A stretch of DNA of 64,000 bases from Protula sp. h YS-2021 (lineage: Eukaryota > Annelida > Polychaeta > Sabellida > Serpulidae): NCBI GenBank assembly GCA_949752745.1, contig OX457034.1, positions 29,307,544 to 29,371,543 of the forward strand. Reading direction: 5' to 3'. Under the pieces are notes generated by a model. It had not been told where the DNA came from, searched no databases, and saw only the letters and a list, made by a program, of their open reading frames with translations. Below, piece after piece: positions 27,401 through 41,000 of this stretch. The translations under genes and the position numbers were made by a program. Numbering within the stretch: the stretch's first letter is position 1; each line of letters starts with the position of its first letter.

Positions 27401-30400
27401 ACTTGCGATTGAAGAAAAATGGGCACGGTTGGGGAGAGGAAGAGCAAAGGAAGACGGATGTATGTAAATGTCTTGAGTAATAATGTGAAATAGTGAAAGT
27501 GGTTAATTTGGTGGATAGGTTAAATTTTGAAAGTGGAATATCTTTAAAAGTATTGGTGATAGAGAGACGGGGATTTGACGAGGTGATATGGCGAATATGA
27601 ATTATGTATGATCCAGTAGTGTTTTTAGGCCATTCTGAGCCCTTTAAATTGCACTTTTACAAAGGCAAAGTTTTCTACAGGCGAGTGTTAAATGAATGGT
27701 TTTAAGAACAGCGAGATAGTTTTTTTATAAATAGATTTGTCTATTTCTTAGTGATTGGATGAATGATCAGATCAGTCCTGGAAAAAACTTCACAATAACT
27801 ATGTAACTGTTTGATATATTTTTTTAAAGTAAACCTTTGTAACCATATACATCCTTCATGTTACCAGTTACCAATACAAATATATGTAATGTAAGAAGCT
27901 ACTAAATTTCAACTTACAATTTAGATGTTTTCAGCATTTTATTTACAGTAGACTTTGTAAACCTAAATAATTAAAATGTACTTCTATTTCCAGCCGAGTG
28001 TGAGATGTGAGAAATAATTCTGGGGTTACGGTATATACCGCCAACAACTGGAAAAATAAAAATAAATCAAGGGGTAATGTCATTGAATGTGTGATTTGTT
28101 TTAAGAACTACAAAAAGATGTATGTATTCCATAGGTAAAAATTGTAATTTATTTCTGCATACAAACAATATGTATTTGCACCAATTATCAACTCTAAAGA
28201 AATCAGGTATTACACATATACCACCGACAAAAATGAAAATCCTGTGACTTTCTCAGTGAATTTGTGATATGGTTCAAGAGTTAGAAAGGAATGTATGTAT
28301 ACCTTTAGTAAAATTTGAACTTTATTTCTGGATACAAGCAATCGGTAGCTGCAACAAGTATCAACAGAAACAAATCACCAGAAAACATTGATGTAAAAAT
28401 TCAAAGGTCCAGTACATAATACGGCATATCCTCGTCTCGGACATTTGTCGTTGTCATGTATCTGCGCCGTATGTCGAATTATGCTGACACAGTTGACGCC
28501 CCACTCTAGCGCTATTACTCTTATATTTATGACTTCCTTAAAATCTAAGCGGTTATTGTTGCAAGATCGAAGATTTCAATTTAGTTCGTTCGTTGCATAG
28601 ACTGCACATCCTAGCTTTTATTTTAGTGTTAATGCATGTTTAACTGGCCAGTCGTTAACTGGTCAACCGTCAATGATGGATAATGGATTTACAGACACGT
28701 CTTGTTATATTTTCCGTGTTGATCAAACCAACACAGGTTAAACAAGACCCTAACAGTCTGAGAAATATGATAGATTCACAGCAGGTTATATACAATTCCA
28801 GTGACATTGAAAAATGGTGTGTAAAATTACTGATAGAGAATTGAATTGGATAGAGCATTGGTTCGGTAAGCCGAAGGTCCCGAGTTCGACTCCAGCTCGG
28901 GGCGGCATGCAGGGAATTGACATTTGCTCAAATTGCCTTGGCTAAGCAAATACAGTAGATAAGATCACCTATGAAGGAATTTAAAGTTGACGCCCACTTA
29001 GCGTTTCAGCCATCCCTTAAAAACATTTTAGAAAGAAGTTAGTTTGGGCATCGTCCAATGACTTTCTTTATTTGAGTTGCCAAAGTCAATAAAATTATTT
29101 ATTTTTAAACGATCAAAAGTTTCAGGGAGTGAACTCTGTAAAAAAAAAAATAATAATAATAATAATAGGTTTTGCCTGTAACACTTTGGTCCCTTTTTAT
29201 TCTATATTGATATTGAATGTTTCAAGTCAAACCGTAAACAAGAAGAAAAAAGTGTAAGCAACGCCTGTTTTGAAAGATTTACAATTCAGCAATAAATGTT
29301 GCAATCACTCACTTTTTCCCACACCACAATCCAATTCAGATGGGAAGGTATGTAGTTTATAAACAGGCTCGAGCATCCATACAGATAGTGCTGTGCAGGT
29401 TATGGCAGTAATACAGTTGGCTGAAAGTTGGCTCGGGAGTGCGAGGGCGTAAGCGTTCCGGTGTTCTTCGGGACCCGGTGGATCGAGCTGGAACTCGGCT
29501 GTAGAAAGGCGAAAGGCGGCGTAAAACCCGCCCGGTATGCCGAAGCCCCGCCACTGACCAATGCACACTGTGGTTGATCATTGACGGTGGCTGGGGTGGC
29601 CGTATATACGTCAGGCTTCTGGCAGCAAGCCATAATATATGTCCTGCACTGCACGCTTCACTTTTTGTTTTTTTTTTTTATCTTTGATTATATTTTATTT
29701 TATCTAAGAGGTAGGTTATTGTTTCTATTTCATACAAAACTTATGCAAGATTTAATCATATTTTATTGCTGGTGCATGCACATAGAAGGCTCTAGAATAT
29801 GCACAACAGTATTCCACACTCCTCTAGTATCCCTTGTTCAATGCTCTTTCAATCCAACTGGACAATCAAAAGCTGTGCGTCTCACACTTCTTGATCTCTC
29901 TCACACTGCTTGATCTCTTCAATCATGGCATTCTACCTACGTCAGTTGCAGAGTTACTTCGGGATTGAAGGCACAGAGTACGATCGTTGTACCTTACTAA
30001 GATCGAGGATGTATATTCAGACACCGTAATATCATACTGAATTTTACTTCAGGTTTTAAACAAATATTAAGTAGTCTTAAAACTGTTTGATTTTACATAC
30101 ACCGTTTATAAGAGAATGACATTGAAGCATTAACTTTGGCCATTTTTTCTATCTTAAACCATTTCAAAGAGAATAAAATACTCAGACAAAAGTACAGATG
30201 CTCAATAATCTTTCAGATCAAGGCAGATCGATGAACTTTCTAAAATACATAAACCTATTTTATTGCTAAACATTAAAATATCTGCAATAAAGAAAATTTT
30301 AATGGTTATAAAAGTAAGATTGTAATGTGTGGATAAGTTTGTACAGTGTAGCTAAAGTGAAAAGGTGGTAGTAGAATTTGCAAAGTGGGGATACCTGCTT

Positions 30401-30499
30401 GACCTCTTCCGAGGATCATAATTTTAAAACTGATCTATGTGAAAATAAAAGAAGAAAGTTAATTTTCCTTGGAAAATAATAAAAAGTCAAATATATTGT
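27401..30499 (+). repeat. Satellite long unit
   Basis: 3099 bp, ACACGTC block, with a slightly expanded T-run near 29668-29679. Confidence 0.92.
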
Positions 30500-33400
30500 A
30501 CTTGCGATTGAAGAAAAATGGGCACGGTTGGGGAGAGGAAGAGCAAAGGAAGACGGATGTATGTAAATGTCTTGAGTAATAATGTGAAATAGTGAAAGTG
30601 GTTAATTTGGTGGATAGGTTAAATTTTGAAAGTGGAATATCTTTAAAAGTATTGGTGATAGAGAGACGGGGATTTGACGAGGTGATATGGCGAATATGAA
30701 TTATGTATGATCCAGTAGTGTTTTTAGGCCATTCTGAGCCCTTTAAATTGCACTTTTACAAAGGCAAAGTTTTCTACAGGCGAGTGTTAAATGAATGGTT
30801 TTAAGAACAGCGAGATAGTTTTTTTATAAATAGATTTGTCTATTTCTTAGTGATTGGATGAATGATCAGATCAGTCCTGGAAAAAACTTCACAATAACTA
30901 TGTAACTGTTTGATATATTTTTTTAAAGTAAACCTTTGTAACCATATACATCCTTCATGTTACCAGTTACCAATACAAATATATGTAATGTAAGAAGCTA
31001 CTAAATTTCAACTTACAATTTAGATGTTTTCAGCATTTTATTTACAGTAGACTTTGTAAACCTAAATAATTAAAATGTACTTCTATTTCCAGCCGAGTGT
31101 GAGATGTGAGAAATAATTCTGGGGTTACGGTATATACCGCCAACAACTGGAAAAATAAAAATAAATCAAGGGGTAATGTCATTGAATGTGTGATTTGTTT
31201 TAAGAACTACAAAAAGATGTATGTATTCCATAGGTAAAAATTGTAATTTATTTCTGCATACAAACAATATGTATTTGCACCAATTATCAACTCTAAAGAA
31301 ATCAGGTATTACACATATACCACCGACAAAAATGAAAATCCTGTGACTTTCTCAGTGAATTTGTGATATGGTTCAAGAGTTAGAAAGGAATGTATGTATA
31401 CCTTTAGTAAAATTTGAACTTTATTTCTGGATACAAGCAATCGGTAGCTGCAACAAGTATCAACAGAAACAAATCACCAGAAAACATTGATGTAAAAATT
31501 CAAAGGTCCAGTACATAATACGGCATATCCTCGTCTCGGACATTTGTCGTTGTCATGTATCTGCGCCGTATGTCGAATTATGCTGACACAGTTGACGCCC
31601 CACTCTAGCGCTATTACTCTTATATTTATGACTTCCTTAAAATCTAAGCGGTTATTGTTGCAAGATCGAAGATTTCAATTTAGTTCGTTCGTTGCATAGA
31701 CTGCACATCCTAGCTTTTATTTTAGTGTTAATGCATGTTTAACTGGCCAGTCGTTAACTGGTCAACCGTCAATGATGGATAATGGATTTACAGACACGTC
31801 TTGTTATATTTTCCGTGTTGATCAAACCAACACAGGTTAAACAAGACCCTAACAGTCTGAGAAATATGATAGATTCACAGCAGGTTATATACAATTCCAG
31901 TGACATTGAAAAATGGTGTGTAAAATTACTGATAGAGAATTGAATTGGATAGAGCATTGGTTCGGTAAGCCGAAGGTCCCGAGTTCGACTCCAGCTCGGG
32001 GCGGCATGCAGGGAATTGACATTTGCTCAAATTGCCTTGGCTAAGCAAATACAGTAGATAAGATCACCTATGAAGGAATTTAAAGTTGACGCCCACTTAG
32101 CGTTTCAGCCATCCCTTAAAAACATTTTAGAAAGAAGTTAGTTTGGGCATCGTCCAATGACTTTCTTTATTTGAGTTGCCAAAGTCAATAAAATTATTTA
32201 TTTTTAAACGATCAAAAGTTTCAGGGAGTGAACTCTGTAAAAAAAAAAATAATAATAATAATAATAGGTTTTGCCTGTAACACTTTGGTCCCTTTTTATT
32301 CTATATTGATATTGAATGTTTCAAGTCAAACCGTAAACAAGAAGAAAAAAGTGTAAGCAACGCCTGTTTTGAAAGATTTACAATTCAGCAATAAATGTTG
32401 CAATCACTCACTTTTTCCCACACCACAATCCAATTCAGATGGGAAGGTATGTAGTTTATAAACAGGCTCGAGCATCCATACAGATAGTGCTGTGCAGGTT
32501 ATGGCAGTAATACAGTTGGCTGAAAGTTGGCTCGGGAGTGCGAGGGCGTAAGCGTTCCGGTGTTCTTCGGGACCCGGTGGATCGAGCTGGAACTCGGCTG
32601 TAGAAAGGCGAAAGGCGGCGTAAAACCCGCCCGGTATGCCGAAGCCCCGCCACTGACCAATGCACACTGTGGTTGATCATTGACGGTGGCTGGGGTGGCC
32701 GTATATACGTCAGGCTTCTGGCAGCAAGCCATAATATATGTCCTGCACTGCACGCTTCACTTTTTGTTTTTTTTTTATCTTTGATTATATTTTATTTTAT
32801 CTAAGAGGTAGGTTATTGTTTCTATTTCATACAAAACTTATGCAAGATTTAATCATATTTTATTGCTGGTGCATGCACATAGAAGGCTCTAGAATATGCA
32901 CAACAGTATTCCACACTCCTCTAGTATCCCTTGTTCAATGCTCTTTCAATCCAACTGGACAATCAAAAGCTGTGCGTCTCACACTTCTTGATCTCTCTCA
33001 CACTGCTTGATCTCTTCAATCATGGCATTCTACCTACGTCAGTTGCAGAGTTACTTCGGGATTGAAGGCACAGAGTACGATCGTTGTACCTTACTAAGAT
33101 CGAGGATGTATATTCAGACACCGTAATATCATACTGAATTTTACTTCAGGTTTTAAACAAATATTAAGTAGTCTTAAAACTGTTTGATTTTACATACACC
33201 GTTTATAAGAGAATGACATTGAAGCATTAACTTTGGCCATTTTTTCTATCTTAAACCATTTCAAAGAGAATAAAATACTCAGACAAAAGTACAGATGCTC
33301 AATAATCTTTCAGATCAAGGCAGATCGATGAACTTTCTAAAATACATAAACCTATTTTATTGCTAAACATTAAAATATCTGCAATAAAGAAAATTTTAAT

Positions 33401-33596
33401 GGTTATAAAAGTAAGATTGTAATGTGTGGATAAGTTTGTACAGTGTAGCTAAAGTGAAAAGGTGGTAGTAGAATTTGCAAAGTGGGGATACCTGCTTGAC
33501 CTCTTCCGAGGATCATAATTTTAAAACTGATCTATGTGAAAATAAAAGAAGAAAGTTAATTTTCCTTGGAAAATAATAAAAAGTCAAATATATTGT
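30500..33596 (+). repeat. Satellite long unit
   Basis: 3097 bp, last unit of the ACACGTC/CCCTAACAG block. Confidence 0.92.
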
Positions 33597-36500
33597 ACTT
33601 GCGATTGAAGAAAAATGGGCACGGTTGGGGAGAGGAAGAGCAAAGGAAGACGGATGTATGTAAATGTCTTGAGTAATAATGTGAAATAGTGAAAGTGGTT
33701 AATTTGGTGGATAGGTTAAATTTTGAAAGTGGAATATCTTTAAAAGTATTGGTGATAGAGAGACGGGGATTTGACGAGGTGATATGGCGAATATGAATTA
33801 TGTATGATCCAGTAGTGTTTTTAGGCCATTCTGAGCCCTTTAAATTGCACTTTTACAAAGGCAAAGTTTTCTACAGGCGAGTGTTAAATGAATGGTTTTA
33901 AGAACAGCGAGATAGTTTTTTTATAAATAGATTTGTCTATTTCTTAGTGATTGGATGAATGATCAGATCAGTCCTGGAAAAAACTTCACAATAACTATGT
34001 AACTGTTTGATATATTTTTTTAAAGTAAACCTTTGTAACCATATACATCCTTCATGTTACCAGTTACCAATACAAATATATGTAATGTAAGAAGCTACTA
34101 AATTTCAACTTACAATTTAGATGTTTTCAGCATTTTATTTACAGTAGACTTTGTAAACCTAAATAATTAAAATGTACTTCTATTTCCAGCCGAGTGTGAG
34201 ATGTGAGAAATAATTCTGGGGTTACGGTATATACCGCCAACAACTGGAAAAATAAAAATAAATCAAGGGGTAATGTCATTGAATGTGTGATTTGTTTTAA
34301 GAACTACAAAAAGATGTATGTATTCCATAGGTAAAAATTGTAATTTATTTCTGCATACAAACAATATGTATTTGCACCAATTATCAACTCTAAAGAAATC
34401 AGGTATTACACATATACCACCGACAAAAATGAAAATCCTGTGACTTTCTCAGTGAATTTGTGATATGGTTCAAGAGTTAGAAAGGAATGTATGTATACCT
34501 TTAGTAAAATTTGAACTTTATTTCTGGATACAAGCAATCGGTAGCTGCAACAAGTATCAACAGAAACAAATCACCAGAAAACATTGATGTAAAAATTCAA
34601 AGGTCCAGTACATAATACGGCATATCCTCGTCTCGGACATTTGTCGTTGTCATGTATCTGCGCCGTATGTCGAATTATGCTGACACAGTTGACGCCCCAC
34701 TCTAGCGCTATTACTCTTATATTTATGACTTCCTTAAAATCTAAGCGGTTATTGTTGCAAGATCAAAGATTTCAATTTAGTTCGTTCGTTGCATAGACTG
34801 CACATCCTAGCTTTTATTTTAGTGTTAATGCATGTTTAACTGGCCAGTCGTTAACTGGTCAACCGTCAATGATGGATAATGGATTTACAGACATGTCTTG
34901 TTATATTTTCCATGTTGATCAAACCAACACAGGTTAAACAAGACCCAAACAGTCTGAGAAATATGATAGATTCACAGCAGGTTATATACAATTCCAGTGA
35001 CATTGAAAAATGGTGTGTAAAATTACTGATAGAGAATTGAATTGGATAGAGCATTGGTTCGGTAAGCCGAAGGTCCCGAGTTCGACTCCAGCTCGGGGCG
35101 GCATGCAGGGAATTGACATTTGCTCAAATTGCCTTGGCTAAGCAAATACAGTAGATAAGATCACCTATGAAGGAATTTAAAGTTGACGCCCACTTAGCGT
35201 TTCAGCCATCCCTTAAAAACATTTTAGAAAGAAGTTAGTTTGGGCATCGTCCAATGACTTTCTTTATTTGAGTTGCCAAAGTCAATAAAATTATTTATTT
35301 TTAAACGATCAAAAGTTTCAGGGAGTGAACTCTGTAAAAAAAAAAAAAATAATAATAATAATAGGTTTTGCCTGTAACACTTTGGTCCCTTTTTATTCTA
35401 TATTGATATTGAATGTTTCAAGTCAAACCGTAAACAAGAAGAAAAAAGTGTAAGCAACGCCTGTTTTGAAAGATTTACAATTCAGCAATAAATGTTGCAA
35501 TCACTCACTTTTTCCCACACCACAATCCAATTCAGATGGGAAGGTATGTAGTTTATAAACAGGCTCGAGCATCCATACAGATAGTGCTGTGCAGGTTATG
35601 GCAGTAATACAGTTGGCTGAAAGTTGGCTCGGGAGTGCGAGGGCGTAAGCGTTCCGGTGTTCTTCGGGACCCGGTGGATCGAGCTGGAACTCGGCTGTAG
35701 AAAGGCGAAAGGCGGCGTAAAACCCGCCCGGTATGCCGAAGCCCCGCCACTGACCAATGCACACTGTGGTTGATCATTGACGGTGGCTGGGGTGGCCGTA
35801 TATACGTCAGGCTTCTGGCAGCAAGCCATAATATATGTCCTGCACTGCACGCTTCACTTTTTGTTTTTTTTTTATCTTTGATTATATTTTATTTTATCTA
35901 AGAGGTAGGTTATTGTTTCTATTTCATACAAAACTTATGCAAGATTTAATCATATTTTATTGCTGGTGCATGCACATAGAAGGCTCTAGAATATGCACAA
36001 CAGTATTCCACACTCCTCTAGTATCCCTTGTTCAATGCTCTTTCAATCCAACTGGACAATCAAAAGCTGTGCGTCTCACACTTCTTGATCTCTCTCACAC
36101 TGCTTGATCTCTTCAATCATGGCATTCTACCTACGTCAGTTGCAGAGTTACTTCGGGATTGAAGGCACAGAGTACGATCGTTGTACCTTACTAAGATCGA
36201 GGATGTATATTCAGACACCGTAATATCATACTGAATTTTACTTCAGGTTTTAAACAAATATTAAGTAGTCTTAAAACTGTTTGATTTTACATACACCGTT
36301 TATAAGAGAATGACATTGAAGCATTAACTTTGGCCATTTTTTCTATCTTAAACCATTTCAAAGAGAATAAAATACTCAGACAAAAGTACAGATGCTCAAT
36401 AATCTTTCAGATCAAGGCAGATCGATGAACTTTCTAAAATACATAAACCTATTTTATTGCTAAACATTAAAATATCTGCAATAAAGAAAATTTTAATGGT

Positions 36501-36693
36501 TATAAAAGTAAGATTGTAATGTGTGGATAAGTTTGTACAGTGTAGCTAAAGTGAAAAGGTGGTAGTAGAATTTGCAAAGTGGGGATACCTGCTTGACCTC
36601 TTCCGAGGATCATAATTTTAAAACTGATCTATGTGAAAATAAAAGAAGAAAGTTAATTTTCCTTGGAAAATAATAAAAAGTCAAATATATTGT
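33597..36693 (+). repeat. Satellite long unit
   Basis: 3097 bp. It returns to the GATCAAAG/ACATGTC haplotype of units 1 and 2 and has the longest A-run (about 14) with the shortest TAA tract. Confidence 0.92.
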
Positions 36694-38088
36694 ACTTGCG
36701 ATTGAAGAAAAATGGGCACGGTTGGGGAGAGGAAGAGCAAAGGAAGACGGATGTATGTAAATGTCTTGAGTAATAATGTGAAATAGTGAAAGTGGTTAAT
36801 TTGGTGGATAGGTTAAATTTTGAAAGTGGAATATCTTTAAAAGTATTGGTGATAGAGAGACGGGGATTTGACGAGGTGATATGGCGAATATGAATTATGT
36901 ATGATCCAGTAGTGTTTTTAGGCCATTCTGAGCCCTTTAAATTGCACTTTTACAAAGGCAAAGTTTTCTACAGGCGAGTGTTAAATGAATGGTTTTAAGA
37001 ACAGCGAGATAGTTTTTTTATAAATAGATTTGTCTATTTCTTAGTGATTGGATGAATGATCAGATCAGTCCTGGAAAAAACTTCACAATAACTATGTAAC
37101 TGTTTGATATATTTTTTTAAAGTAAACCTTTGTAACCATATACATCCTTCATGTTACCAGTTACCAATACAAATATATGTAATGTAAGAAGCTACTAAAT
37201 TTCAACTTACAATTTAGATGTTTTCAGCATTTTATTTACAGTAGACTTTGTAAACCTAAATAATTAAAATGTACTTCTATTTCCAGCCGAGTGTGAGATG
37301 TGAGAAATAATTCTGGGGTTACGGTATATACCGCCAACAACTGGAAAAATAAAAATAAATCAAGGGGTAATGTCATTGAATGTGTGATTTGTTTTAAGAA
37401 CTACAAAAAGATGTATGTATTCCATAGGTAAAAATTGTAATTTATTTCTGCATACAAACAATATGTATTTGCACCAATTATCAACTCTAAAGAAATCAGG
37501 TATTACACATATACCACCGACAAAAATGAAAATCCTGTGACTTTCTCAGTGAATTTGTGATATGGTTCAAGAGTTAGAAAGGAATGTATGTATACCTTTA
37601 GTAAAATTTGAACTTTATTTCTGGATACAAGCAATCGGTAGCTGCAACAAGTATCAACAGAAACAAATCACCAGAAAACATTGATGTAAAAATTCAAAGG
37701 TCCAGTACATAATACGGCATATCCTCGTCTCGGACATTTGTCGTTGTCATGTATCTGCGCCGTATGTCGAATTATGCTGACACAGTTGACGCCCCACTCT
37801 AGCGCTATTACTCTTATATTTATGACTTCCTTAAAATCTAAGCGGTTATTGTTGCAAGATCGAAGATTTCAATTTAGTTCGTTCGTTGCATAGACTGCAC
37901 ATCCTAGCTTTTATTTTAGTGTTAATGCATGTTTAACTGGCCAGTCGTTAACTGGTCAACCGTCAATGATGGATAATGGATTTACAGACACGTCTTGTTA
38001 TATTTTCCGTGTTGATCAAACCAACACAGGTTAAACAAGACCCTAACAGTCTGAGAAATCTGATAGATTCACAGCAGTTTATATACAA
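36694..38088 (+). repeat. Truncated long unit at the start of short-unit run 2
   Basis: The first 1395 bp of a long unit run into short units at the same breakpoint as at 7597/7598. It ends with the run-2 variant CAGCAGTTTATATAC. Confidence 0.9.
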
Positions 38089-41000
38089 ATAGTGAAAATG
38101 GTTAATTTGGTGGATACGTTAAATATTGAAAGTGGAATATCTTTAAAAGTATTGGTGATAGAGAGACGGGGATTTGACGAGGTGATATGGCGAATATGAA
38201 TTATGTATGATCCAGTAGTGTTTTTAGGCCATTCTGAGCCCTTTAAATTGCACTTTTACAAAGGCAAAGTTTTCTACAGGCGAGTGTTAAATGAATGGTT
38301 TTAAGAACAGCGAGATAGTTTTTTTATAAATAGATTTGTCTATTTCTTAGTGATTGGATGAATGATCAGATCAGTCCTGGAAAAAACTTCACAATAACTA
38401 TGTAACTGTTTGATATATTTTTTTAAAGTAAACCTTTGTAACCATATACATCCTTCATGTTACCAGTTACCAATACAAATATATGTAATGTAAGAAGCTA
38501 CTAAATTTCAACTTACAATTTAGATGTTTTCAGCATTTTATTTACAGTAGACTTTGTAAACCTAAATAATTAAAATGTACTTCTATTTCCAGCCGAGTGT
38601 GAGATGTGAGAAATAATTCTGGGGTTACGGTATATACCGCCAACAACTGGAAAAATAAAAATAAATCAAGGGGTAATGTCATTGAATGTGTGATTTGTTT
38701 TAAGAACTACAAAAAGATGTATGTATTCCATAGGTAAAAATTGTAATTTATTTCTGCATACAAACAATATGTATTTGCACCAATTATCAACTCTAAAGAA
38801 ATCAGGTATTACACATATACCACCGACAAAAATGAAAATCCTGTGACTTTCTCAGTGAATTTGTGATATGGTTCAAGAGTTAGAAAGGAATGTATGTATA
38901 CCTTTAGTAAAATTTGAACTTTATTTCTGGATACAAGCAATCGGTAGCTGCAACAAGTATCAACAGAAACAAATCACCAGAAAACATTGATGTAAAAATT
39001 CAAAGGTCCAGTACATAATACGGCATATCCTCGTCTCGGACATTTGTCGTTGTCATGTATCTGCGCCGTATGTCGAATTATGCTGACACAGTTGACGCCC
39101 CACTCTAGCGCTATTACTCTTATATTTATGACTTCCTTAAAATCTAAGCGGTTATTGTTGCAAGATCGAAGATTTCAATTTAGTTCGTTCGTTGCATAGA
39201 CTGCACATCCTAGCTTTTATTTTAGTGTTAATGCATGTTTAACTGGCCAGTCGTTAACTGGTCAACCGTCAATGATGGATAATGGATTTACAGACACGTC
39301 TTGTTATATTTTCCGTGTTGATCAAACCAACACAGGTTAAACAAGACCCTAACAGTCTGAGAAATCTGATAGATTCACAGCAGTTTATATACAAATAGTG
39401 AAAATGGTTAATTTGGTGGATACGTTAAATATTGAAAGTGGAATATCTTTAAAAGTATTGGTGATAGAGAGACGGGGATTTGACGAGGTGATATGGCGAA
39501 TATGAATTATGTATGATCCAGTAGTGTTTTTAGGCCATTCTGAGCCCTTTAAATTGCACTTTTACAAAGGCAAAGTTTTCTACAGGCGAGTGTTAAATGA
39601 ATGGTTTTAAGAACAGCGAGATAGTTTTTTTATAAATAGATTTGTCTATTTCTTAGTGATTGGATGAATGATCAGATCAGTCCTGGAAAAAACTTCACAA
39701 TAACTATGTAACTGTTTGATATATTTTTTTAAAGTAAACCTTTGTAACCATATACATCCTTCATGTTACCAGTTACCAATACAAATATATGTAATGTAAG
39801 AAGCTACTAAATTTCAACTTACAATTTAGATGTTTTCAGCATTTTATTTACAGTAGACTTTGTAAACCTAAATAATTAAAATGTACTTCTATTTCCAGCC
39901 GAGTGTGAGATGTGAGAAATAATTCTGGGGTTACGGTATATACCGCCAACAACTGGAAAAATAAAAATAAATCAAGGGGTAATGTCATTGAATGTGTGAT
40001 TTGTTTTAAGAACTACAAAAAGATGTATGTATTCCATAGGTAAAAATTGTAATTTATTTCTGCATACAAACAATATGTATTTGCACCAATTATCAACTCT
40101 AAAGAAATCAGGTATTACACATATACCACCGACAAAAATGAAAATCCTGTGACTTTCTCAGTGAATTTGTGATATGGTTCAAGAGTTAGAAAGGAATGTA
40201 TGTATACCTTTAGTAAAATTTGAACTTTATTTCTGGATACAAGCAATCGGTAGCTGCAACAAGTATCAACAGAAACAAATCACCAGAAAACATTGATGTA
40301 AAAATTCAAAGGTCCAGTACATAATACGGCATATCCTCGTCTCGGACATTTGTCGTTGTCATGTATCTGCGCCGTATGTCGAATTATGCTGACACAGTTG
40401 ACGCCCCACTCTAGCGCTATTACTCTTATATTTATGACTTCCTTAAAATCTAAGCGGTTATTGTTGCAAGATCGAAGATTTCAATTTAGTTCGTTCGTTG
40501 CATAGACTGCACATCCTAGCTTTTATTTTAGTGTTAATGCATGTTTAACTGGCCAGTCGTTAACTGGTCAACCGTCAATGATGGATAATGGATTTACAGA
40601 CACGTCTTGTTATATTTTCCGTGTTGATCAAACCAACACAGGTTAAACAAGACCCTAACAGTCTGAGAAATCTGATAGATTCACAGCAGTTTATATACAA
40701 ATAGTGAAAATGGTTAATTTGGTGGATACGTTAAATATTGAAAGTGGAATATCTTTAAAAGTATTGGTGATAGAGAGACGGGGATTTGACGAGGTGATAT
40801 GGCGAATATGAATTATGTATGATCCAGTAGTGTTTTTAGGCCATTCTGAGCCCTTTAAATTGCACTTTTACAAAGGCAAAGTTTTCTACAGGCGAGTGTT
40901 AAATGAATGGTTTTAAGAACAGCGAGATAGTTTTTTTATAAATAGATTTGTCTATTTCTTAGTGATTGGATGAATGATCAGATCAGTCCTGGAAAAAACT